64,000 nucleotides of DNA from Macrophomina tecta (taxonomy: Eukaryota; Ascomycota; Dothideomycetes; Botryosphaeriales; Botryosphaeriaceae), in the NCBI GenBank assembly GCA_024180945.1, contig JAKSGN010000002.1, positions 930,001 through 994,000 on the forward strand, in the 5' to 3' direction. Every line of letters starts with the position of its first letter. Position 1 is the stretch's first letter. Both the position numbers and the translations under genes were made by a program. Shown piece by piece: positions 46,237 through 54,520 of the stretch. Under the pieces are notes generated by a model. It saw nothing but the letters and a program-made list of their open reading frames with translations. It was not told where the DNA came from and made no database searches.

Positions 46237-46283
46237 ATTGGCAGCGTCTATATTATTATCCTTATGGAAAAGCTTAACAATAA
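46237..46283 (+). repeat. Subterminal direct repeat, right copy
   Basis: ATTGGCAG, TATTATTATC, AAGCTTA and CAATAA in the same order and orientation as the left copy, with small spacing differences. Confidence 0.55.
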
Positions 46284-46303
46284 ATATGCCCTTAATAATA
46301 AAT

Positions 46304-46327
46304 ATATATTTATTACTGGGATGTCTG
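46304..46327 (-). repeat. hAT right terminal inverted repeat
   Basis: Ends ACTGGGATGTCTG; its reverse complement starts CAGACATCCCAGTAATAAAT, one base different from the left repeat over the first 20. Confidence 0.9.
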
Positions 46328-46335
46328 GTGCGCAA
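46328..46335 (+). repeat. Target-site duplication, right copy
   Basis: GTGCGCAA, identical to the left copy. The next base completes the interrupted AAG codon of the nucleoside hydrolase. Confidence 0.95.
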
Positions 46336-47559
46336 GTATCCGGGCGAGGTCAGCATCTACGCCGCCGGAGCCCTGACGAACGTCGCACTCGCCGTGCGGA
46401 TGGATCCCGATTTCGCGAGCCTGGCGAAGGAGCTGGTGATCATGGGAGGGTACCTGGACGTCAACCTTCTGCAGACGACGGGAAGCGTCCTGCAAGCGGA
46501 CATCAGTGGCGACGTAAGCGCTGTCCCACGTCGATGCTCGTACGAAGGTGGACAAGTCCCGAGGCTGACTTCGGGGTGACCCTGCAGATAAATCTCCAGA
46601 TCGACCCGGAGGCGGCCAAGATTGCCCTGACGGCGGACTTCCCGAACATCAGTAAGCACCCAAAACGCAACGCAGGAACAACCGGAGCCAAGCTTTTGTG
46701 GCTGTCTGGTGCTCCACCCGCCATGCATGCATATTCTTACCCGCGCGCGCACTAGCCATCGCCTCGAATGTGGCCAACCAGGTCATGTCAACGCAGGATT
46801 TCCTCGACGAAATCTACGAAGTCCAGAACCCGTATTCGCGGCTCGTGTACGAGTACTACGGCACGCAGTTTCCGTTCTGGGACGAGACGGCCGCGACCAT
46901 CATGCTCGATCCGTCCATCGTGACCAATAGCACGCAATGTACGTCCGCGCCCCCGGTGCAAAAGCCGCGCCGATTCGTTTCCCCAAGCTCTTTTCCAGAA
47001 GGGCAGACAATGAGCGGACAACGAGAGAAGAACAAGGACCCACTAACGAAACCACTCCCAGTCTACCTCGACGTGGACACGTCCTATTCTAGCTCGCGCT
47101 ACGGCAACATCCACGCCTACCAGAAGGCGCTCGCGCCGGCCACCAACCTGCAGCTCGTCAACTTCCCCATCTCCATCGACGGGGACAAGCTCAAGGCTGC
47201 CATCAAGAGGGCCGTCCAATACCCCAAGTCATGCGCCGACATAATATGAGTGTAATAGAGAACACGAAGAGCAAAGAGAGAGACAGAGAGTAATAATGAT
47301 AGTAATCCAAGCACTTGACGGCAAAAAAGCTTCGCATGATTATCGTCTAAGGGGCGCCAGGAGTGGGGCCCCCCTAGACCAATGCGGAAGGTGGCACGCC
47401 AACGTCCTGCTCGCGTGCTTTTTGATTGAATGCCTCCGGACTAATAGAGCGGGAGATGCTGATAACACAGGCACACGGCATTGTATGCATGCACCCTTCA
47501 CTAGGCAAACCTCCGAGGTATTGGCTGCGGCGAGAAAGGCCGGTGCGTGTGCGGTGCAA

Positions 47560-47566
47560 TATAAAA
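47560..47566 (+). promoter_or_regulatory. TATA box of the S28 peptidase gene
   Basis: TATAAAA lies 72 bp upstream of the ATG at 47638, a good core-promoter distance. Confidence 0.5.
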
Positions 47567-47637
47567 AGCATGGAGCCCTTACCCGCTTTCTCTGCGGCCG
47601 ACCGTTCGTGTGCGTTGGTTGGAACCTACCGCCCAAT

Positions 47638-49901
47638 ATGAAGTGGTCCGTAGCAGCAGCAGCTGTTTCTCTCGTTGGCGCTGGCTCTGCCAATGTTCTT
47701 CCCAAGCATCGCTCTCGCTTCAGCCCTCCCATACCCCCGGACGACGATGACATTGCACTCAAAGCCCGGAGCACCGGCAGCACGACCTTCGAGCAGTTGA
47801 TCGACCACTCCAACCCCTCCCTGGGCACCTTTTCGCAGCGGTACTGGTGGAGCGATGAGTTCTGGGCCGGGCCAGGATCACCGGTGCGCTGGTCCCCTCG
47901 GCACGCTGTGCGCCACCACAACGAACCCACTAGAGGCTGACATACATCCCTCCCAGGTCGTCTTCTTCACCCCCGGCGAAGGAGCCGCCGACAACTATGT
48001 GAAGTACCTGACCAACAGCACCATCACCGGCCTCTTCGCCCAAGAAATCCAAGGCGCTGTGGTCATGCTCGAGCGTCAGTTCTTCCCTTCACCGGATCAT
48101 CTTTCTCCGCCCTTGACCAAACCCAAAAAAAAAGAAAAGAAAAACTCACACTTCTCGCATCACCAGACCGTTATTGGGGCGAATCATCCCCCTACGACGA
48201 CCTCACCGTTGAGAACCTGCAATATCTTGACCTCGCCCAGTCCATCGCCGACACGACCTACTTCGCCAGGAATGTCCTCCTCCCCTTCGACCGGAACGGC
48301 AGCAGTCAAGCCACGAGAGCGGTAAGTCAAAGACTGTCTTCCATCCAAAGCTCTTGCCAAAGAGAGAAAAAAAAAAAAAAAGAGAGAGCGAGAGAGAGAG
48401 AGAGAGCGAGAGAAAAGGCGAAGAAGAAAAAAAGAAGAAGAAGAAGAAGAAGAAGAAGAAGAAGAGGAAGAGCAAAGCAAACAATAGCAAAGGACCCGTA
48501 CTGATTTGAGTCTCTACCTCCTTTACCAGCCCTGGGTCTTCTCCGGCGGATCGTACAGCGGCGCGCTGTCCGGCTGGGTCGAAGCCGTCGACCCGGGCAC
48601 CTTCTGGGCCTATCACGCGTCGAGCGCCGTCGTCGAGGCGGTTTCTGACTTTGTGAGTACTTCCACCGCGGGCGTTGGCGCCGCTCGCTGGCCGTCTCCA
48701 TTCTGACGGAGAGAAACACAACAGTGGCAGTACTTCGTTCCCGTGCAGGCGGGCATGCCCCAGAACTGCAGTGCTGACGTCTCCCTCGTAATCGACTACG
48801 TCGACGACATTCTGCTCAACGGCACGGATTCCGACAAGCAGGCGCTGAAGGAGAAATTCGGCCTCGGTGAACTGAAGTACGATGACGATTTCGCGAGGTA
48901 CGTCAACCCCGGCTTGACTTTCTCTATTAAAGCACCAAGAAGAGGCTGAGATATGGGGTGAGGGAGAGTGCCGAGCGAACGGAAGGGACTTAGGTTTTTT
49001 TTTTTTTAAAAAAAAAAAGAAAGAAAGAAGAAGAAGAAGAAGAAGCGCCAGAATATCCTTTGAACCGAATCAAAAAGAAAGGAACTAACCTCCGAGTAGC
49101 GCCCTCCAGAACGGTCCGTGGCTCTGGCAAAGCAACCAGTTCTACACCAACTACTCCAGCTTTTACCAATTCTGCGACTACATCGAAAACGCCATCACCC
49201 CTGGAAACAACAACACCACAAACACCACTGCCAGCAGCCTCACCCAGCGTACCGCTAGCTCCGGCGTCGGCCTCTCCGCCGCCCTCGACGGCTACGCCCG
49301 ATGGGTCAAGGAAATTCTGCTTCCCGACGCCTGCGTCGGCTACGGCTACTGGGACGACGACCCGACATCGCTCGCGTGCTTCGACACGCACAATGCCAGC
49401 TCGCCGCTGTTCACGGACCGGAGCGTCGGCAACGCTGTGAACCGGCAGTGGCAGTGGCTGCTGTGCAACGAGCCGCTCGACTACTGGCAGGACGGGGCGC
49501 CCGCGGGGCGGCCGTCCATCGTGTCGCGGTTGGTGACGCCGCAGTACTGGGAGAGGCAGTGCGCGCTGTATTTCCCGGCCGAGGGTGAGTACACGTACGG
49601 GCATGCTAGAGGGGAGACGGTCGACGACGTGAATGCGTATACGGGCGGGTGGTTTACCAACACGACGAAGCTCGTCTGGGCGAATGGCGAGTTCGATCCT
49701 TGGAAGGACGCGACCGTGTCATCTGACTTCCGGCCCGGTGGCCCGCTCGAGTCTACGCCTGAGGCCCCGGTGTTCTTGATCCCGGCTGGAATTCACTGCT
49801 CGGATTTGCTAGCCCGGAACGGTCAGGCCAACGAGGGTGTGCAAAAGGTTATCGACGCGGAGGTATTGCAGATCGCCCAGTGGGTTTCAGAGTACTACTG
49901 A
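47638..49901 (+). CDS. Secreted serine peptidase, family S28
   Basis: Six exons: 47638..47883, 47957..48074, 48167..48321, 48530..48652, 48725..48897, 49100..49901; 538 aa. A signal peptide (about 1-18) and a short pro-like region lead to FEQLIDHSNPSLGTFSQRYWW, HRYWGESSPY and the nucleophile motif GGSYSGALSGW. The charge relay continues with Asp in ANGEFDPW and His in AGIHCSD. This matches S28 (PF05577), the prolyl-type carboxy/aminopeptidases that act outside the cell, often at acid pH, to release residues after proline. Many Asn-glycosylation sites are present. Introns 3 and 5 are unusually long (208 and 202 nt) and packed with purine microsatellites. For the last intron, the TAG acceptor at 49099 was preferred. 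Confidence 0.9.
48363..48475 (+). repeat. Purine microsatellite tract in an intron
   Basis: An almost pure A/G tract: poly-A, (GA)n with occasional GC, then about ten GAA units, within intron 3 of the S28 gene. Confidence 0.85.
48995..49045 (+). repeat. T13-A11 palindrome and GAA run in an intron
   Basis: Thirteen T are followed directly by eleven A, able to fold as a hairpin, then GAAA/GAA repeats. It lies in intron 5 of the S28 gene. Confidence 0.85.
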
Positions 49902-50218
49902 TTTGGTTGTCAATGATCCTGTACATATGATGAGAACGCGAGAACACTCTAGTGGACCTTTCAGCCATTGAGTACCAATCCTTATCTTCCAAGCGGAACT
50001 ACTCATTCAAGACAAATACAGCCGCCCTGGTTCTGTTCCATGGAAGGAAAGAGTCGCATGAACGTAAGAAACTACTGCGCAAGAATGAAACCCATGCTTG
50101 CTTTTTCCATGAGGTATCTCAATGCCGCTTCGAGGAAAGGACAGTATGCCACATTATGAGGCTTTCTGACGCAAATCCGCCTGTGTAGAGAATTGAAACA
50201 ACATGATCACGGCATGAA

Positions 50219-51756
50219 TCACAGGACAGGTGACGGGCTAGACCTCAGCTTGCACTCAATCACAGACACCTCGGTAGATGGAGCCTGCCAAATCTTTACC
50301 AAGTCGAGACCCGCAAGACCAACCAGCGCGTGCCAGTCCTTGGCAGTACGGTCTTTAGCACCTAAGTTCATCATGCAGATGTCTGTCTGAGCGGACAATG
50401 TCGATGGAGGGTTGGCCATGACTTGATCCATAATGAGAATGCGCGAGTGTGGCGTCATGACATCTCTGCAGTGGCCCAGGATTTGTGCATTGTACTTGTC
50501 CGACCAATCGTGCATGATGCGGCGGAAGAAGTAAACCAGAGCACCTAAGGGGTATTAGCCACGCGCGTTTAAGTAACGAAATAAAAAGAGCTGCGTCAAA
50601 CTCTGATCACAGCAGCGGGATGGCACTGAGTAACCACACCGGTATATCCTGGACTTCAGACCAGAAGATATTGAGACATACCTTTGACAGGCTGGGGCTT
50701 GAAGAAGTCATGAGCCATGAACTTGGCACCCTCCAGCCCAGGCGGCCTGCTTGCCTCGGCGTCCTCAATGGTGACTTCTCTATCTTGCAGAACGAGACGC
50801 TTGGCCGGTATCTCAGGGACGCTCCGTCTGATCTGGGCAAGAACCTGGCCCTTACCGCCGCCAACATCGACAATGAGGGGTGCGTCGGAGGAAACCTTGT
50901 CAGCATTCTGAGCAATCCATTCGAAGGGATATATTCCAATGACGGGGAGCATCTGGTCGAGAGTCTGCATGCTGACGTTGAAATCGAGTAAACGTTGGCC
51001 CTCAACAGCATCCCAGAAGTTCTTCTCAGGCACACCCCAGCCGAAACCATGAGGTTGGTGAGTGGGCTCCAGGGGCTCCTTGCGTCCGTAAGTGCGGAAG
51101 TAGTCAGAGAACTTGGTGTAAGGGATCAAGCCTTCGTCGAACCTAAGCCAAGCGGCGATCAGCTATGGACCTGCGAATGTGGTCAAGATCGCGTACATGA
51201 TCTTGAAGAACAAACCTTGGGGGACGTTGTTGGTGTAAATGGGGGAGAACTTAGTATGCGCCACACGATCCTCGCCAACCTGCTTCAGCACGCCGGTCGA
51301 AACGAGCATCCAAGCAAAGCGGCCTGTAGGCCAAGTCAGCAGAAGCATCAGGCGTGCGGGATGGTGCGGTCTGTCTTACGCAGGAGAGGTTCTTCGGCGC
51401 CAACCTTGGCCGCCAGATCACGGTAGGAGGTACTTCCGTCCGACGGGATATGCTCAAGGGCGCCCCAGTCCATCAAGAGGCGTAGAGCGCCCATCTCGGC
51501 CATCTGCACAGGCCATTAGCTGGACAGGTCACAAGTTTGCGGTAGCGGGCCGGGGCGCGAGATGCGATGGAGGTTAGCTTACGGAAACGCAGTAGTCGAA
51601 GGGCTTCTCCCGGGGGTCCTTGACATCGTTGATGATGTCTTGGGCCAGAGCAATGATTTTCTTGCGCTGGGCGAAGCCGTCCGGACCGGAGGGATCGGTG
51701 TAGCCGTCAATGGCGCGCTGCAGGTCGCCAGAGAGGGCCCTGAGGGACTCCGACAT
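50219..51756 (-). CDS. Class I O-methyltransferase (family 2)
   Basis: Five exons, complement(50219..50544, 50682..51142, 51197..51323, 51380..51503, 51583..51756), 403 aa, all phases consistent. The N-terminal helical dimerisation part includes MAEMGALRLLMDWGALEHIP and a winged-helix-like stretch. Then come the SAM motif LIVDVGGGKGQVLAQI, the acid-rich strand, and the catalytic His in RRIMHDWSD, ending with STEVSVIECKL. This is the PF00891 family, which in fungi methylates hydroxyls of polyketides and other aromatics (for example sterigmatocystin-type enzymes). It starts about 0.5 kb from the divergent LaeA-like gene. Confidence 0.9.
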
Positions 51757-52251
51757 GCTGGATAGCGGATGGCGAGTCGAGTCGGCAGTGGTACGTCGGG
51801 ATGCAGGGCGGCGGGGGACATGTTCTTGAACAGAGCGGGTAGGCCGTCGGCGGGGAGAGGGCGCGGCGCAGGGCCATGCCTGCCACTCTGGGCCGGCGCA
51901 CACGGCAGCTGCGATTCCCGTCGGGCGAGTGGCATGAGCTGGCCCGCGGGGCGCTTGGCCGCCATAAAAAGGCCCTGGATGCTTCTCCGGTCGTGTTGAT
52001 GGCCAGGCTGGCGGTCGTCGGAGCGGGCATGCATGCAGCATGCTTCCCCGCGGATGGGCCTGTGAGCTGACTGCGGGAGCCCCGCCGCTGCGCACCCGTT
52101 CCTGCCCGCCTGCTGATCACATATTATATTTGCCCGCCATGCAACTCCCTGCTGTACCACCCCTGCGCCCGTGGGCTGTCCCCTCCAAGCTATAAAACGC
52201 CTCTTCCTCCGAGAGTGCACGCCCGGTATGTAAGCCGACACCAGCTTTGCC
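51757..52251. promoter_or_regulatory. Divergent promoter, O-methyltransferase / LaeA-like gene
   Basis: A 0.5-kb GC-rich gap between two outward-facing starts. A TATAAAA at 52191-52197 sits 61 bp before the plus-strand ATG. Frames crossing the gap are opposite-strand artefacts. Confidence 0.5.
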
Positions 52252-53857
52252 ATGGCCGACGACGTCGAGCAAGCCCAGAGCAGCCCCTCGAGCCCGCAGC
52301 AAATCATCGAGCCTGATGTACGACTCTCTCGCTTCCCCAGTCAAGTCGGGCAACATGCTCATTCTGCCCAGTCAGCCACAGAATTTACCGATGAAGCCTA
52401 CGCAGAATCCAGGTGCGGCCAGTTCCGCTAACCCCACGTCCGCCGGAAGAAGCACCCGCTCGCTCACTGCTCACCAGCGCCTCAAGCGTATTGACTTCAA
52501 TCGCTTCGGAGATCAAGAAGGGTCGCGAGGAGAACGGCAGGATCTATGCCGCGTATGGCTCGCAAGGTACGTGACACAGAAACGTGGCATTCGCCCTCAT
52601 CCGCCCCCTCCCGCTTACGCCATCCACCTAGAGTACATGCTGCCCGTTGATGAGCATGAGCTCGATCGGATGGACATGCAGCACCACAAATACACCCTGC
52701 TCCAAGGAGACAGGCTCTATCTTGCCCCCATCCGCGATGACCCCCAAAAGATCCTCGACATCGGGACCGGTGAGGTCTCCCATCATCAGGCACCGGCATC
52801 TGGGCCATCGACATGGCTGAGAAATTCCCTTCAGCCGAGGCGAGAATCCCTCCACGCGCAGCCTGATAACGCAGCCCACTAACCGCCAACCAGGTCATTG
52901 GCACGGACATCGCGCCGGTGCAACCTCATTGGTAAAGTTTCCATTAATGCCAGCGCATTCGACTCACTAAGGGGCACCCCTAGGACGCCGCCAAACTGCT
53001 ACTTCGAAGTCGACGACTGCGAGCTCGACTGGCAATACAAGCCTTCCAGCTTCGACTTCATCCACACGCGCGACTGCTACCTCTCAATCCGCAACTGGCC
53101 GCGGCTGATCGGCCAAGCTTACGAGTAAGCTCTCTCCCAACCAACAACCTCAAAGCCTCTCCGAAATTCAAGCCACGCGGCAAACAAAAACAGTCACCTC
53201 AAGCCCAGCGGCTGGCTCGAGCTATCCTGCGTGTGGCCCGTGCCGCAGAGCGACGACGGCACGCTCGACCAAAGCTCCGGCTACGTCGAGCTGTGCCAGA
53301 CCTTCATGGACATTGGCAAGGCCATCGGGGCCGACGCCGACGTGCCGCGCCGGTACAAGCGCTACCTGCTCGAGCAGGGCTTCCAGGACGTCGAGGAGGT
53401 CGTCTTCAAGGTGCCGACGTCCGAGTGGCCCAAGGACAATCGGCTGAAGAAGATCGGAGCCCTCGAGCGACTGAACCTGCTCGAGGGGGGAGAGGCGTTC
53501 TTGCTCAGAGGTAAAAAAGGAAATTCCCCGTCCTTTTCAATTTTAGCCCATCCTGGACGATCATTTTTTCCAACAAGCATGAATTGAGTGGACTTTTGTT
53601 GTGCTGATGATGGAATTTTGCTTCGCCAAAAAAGGTTTCACGAAAGAGTTCGGCCGATCCCGAGCGGAGATGGAGGTGATGCTAATGCGCATGCGGAAAG
53701 AGCTGATGGCCAACAAGTTCCACAGCTACGTGTCATTGTACGGCCTACACCTGGCCCCGACGAAACCTTTTCCGAAGTAGGGCCTTACTGATCCTGTGCG
53801 TGTAGTTATGTCGTTTACGGGAGAAAGCCCGAAAGCGCTCCTCCCCCAGGTGAATAA
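52252..53857 (+). CDS. LaeA-like SAM-dependent methyltransferase (copy 2)
   Basis: Nine exons: 52252..52412, 52487..52566, 52632..52769, 52790..52839, 52894..52931, 52984..53124, 53194..53510, 53635..53737, 53806..53857; 359 aa, all phases consistent. Landmarks in order: GREENGRIYAAYG, EYMLPVDEHELDRMDMQHH, LDIGTGTGIWAIDMAEKFP, IGTDIAPVQPHW, PPNCYFEVDD, HLKPSGWLELS, VPTSEWPKDNRLK and the terminal VYGRKPE. Two oddities: motif I is whole only if a 20-nt GT...AG segment (52770-52789) is removed, and the next intron begins GC, not GT (52840-52893). If the 20-nt segment is not spliced, the frame ends soon after and the gene is dead. Acceptor unknown. Confidence 0.75.
52770..52789 (+). other. 20-nt GT...AG segment inside methyltransferase motif I
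   Basis: It begins GTGAGG and ends ATCAG. Removing it turns LDIGTG-EVSHHQ into LDIGTGTGIWAID. It is far below the usual fungal intron minimum and has room for no normal branch site, so it is either an exceptionally small intron or a disabling remnant. Confidence 0.6.
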
Positions 53858-54520
53858 AGGCCTGATGGAAAGTACGCACCTGAGAAATTTCCGGTGAAGG
53901 TTTCCTCAGCGTGGCCGGTTTTGCACAAGGATCGTTCAGTCACAGCGTTCTGGCTTTATCGACATCTGTAGTTTGCCTGTCCATGAAAGCCATGAATCGA
54001 TCCTGCACAGTGAAGAAAGTGGTAGGTGGAGGCACGTGACTTCAGGTCCACATGCACAAGCAATACACCTTATGCATGGCGGGCGCGGATCATCTGCGAT
54101 CGCGGCCAAACTCCGCCACTTGGCAGTCAGCCTCATCCGGCCATCAATGCCTAGCCAGAAGTAGTCCGCTGCGCAGGAAGTAAGAGCTCATTGGGCTCGT
54201 CTTACCTCGGGTCACGGCGAGGGAAACCAAGCCAATTGGGCCACATAGTCTGCGGGGGTAAATACATGACAGTGATCTTCTAGGGCCCTTTTTGATTATT
54301 TCACGTATCCTAGACGTCAGAACTGCCATAAAAATGGTGAACCAGTAAGCCTTGCATTGCGGCCAGGGTGTATGACCAGTAGAAAGCCTAGCTACAGGCA
54401 ACTCAAATCCTATTTCACCCCCCAAACCTTCCCCTCCTCCTCTCCTATTAAGTTCCCAGATAGCCGAAACACTCTAGCTTTCATCCTCAGAACAAGCATC
54501 AGCTCGAAAAAACAAGCTCT
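53858..54520. other. Intergenic, about 0.7 kb
   Basis: No gene was seen between the convergent LaeA-like and RING-protein genes. Confidence 0.45.

Larger units (their letters stand above)
43603..46327 (-). mobile_element. Complete hAT transposon, 2725 bp
   Basis: It is bounded by inverted repeats beginning CAGACATCCCA at both ends (about 24 bp, two mismatches) and flanked by the 8-bp duplication GTGCGCAA. Inside is one two-exon transposase on the minus strand with no internal stop, and AT-rich subterminal regions of about 100 bp (left) and 330 bp (right). The right region should contain the transposase promoter. Size, repeat sequence starting CAG, duplication length and BED/dimerisation domains all fit the hAT superfamily. 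Intact ends plus an open transposase make it a candidate autonomous copy. Confidence 0.95.
42997..47249 (+). pseudogene. Nucleoside hydrolase gene split by a hAT transposon
   Basis: Exons before the insertion are 42997..43352 and 43435..43602; after it 46336..46513, 46588..46651, 46756..46938, 47062..47249. Ignoring the transposon and one 8-bp duplicate, these give a continuous 378-codon frame with all introns GT-AG. A signal peptide precedes the inosine-uridine-preferring nucleoside hydrolase fold: VILDNDWSPAGFIPFLQALDAGWEVLGLAS, GNLSCIPVYKGADWPL, YAAGALTNVALAV, VIMGGYLDVN and YLDVDTSY. The Asp cluster that binds Ca2+ is partly changed (DNDW), as in fungal secreted members. As it stands the transcript would run into transposon stops within a few codons of residue 174. 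No other lesion is visible, so the break may be young. Confidence 0.9.

Noticed and set aside
43603..46327. hAT transposase as part of the host gene or as two separate genes
   Set aside because: The two open frames join through a 50-nt GT-AG intron, and inverted repeats plus target duplication define an inserted element.
52318..52381. Intron after IIEPD in the second LaeA-like gene
   Set aside because: Reading straight through keeps phase with the next junction (52412/52487), whereas using this intron requires a 37-nt second intron.
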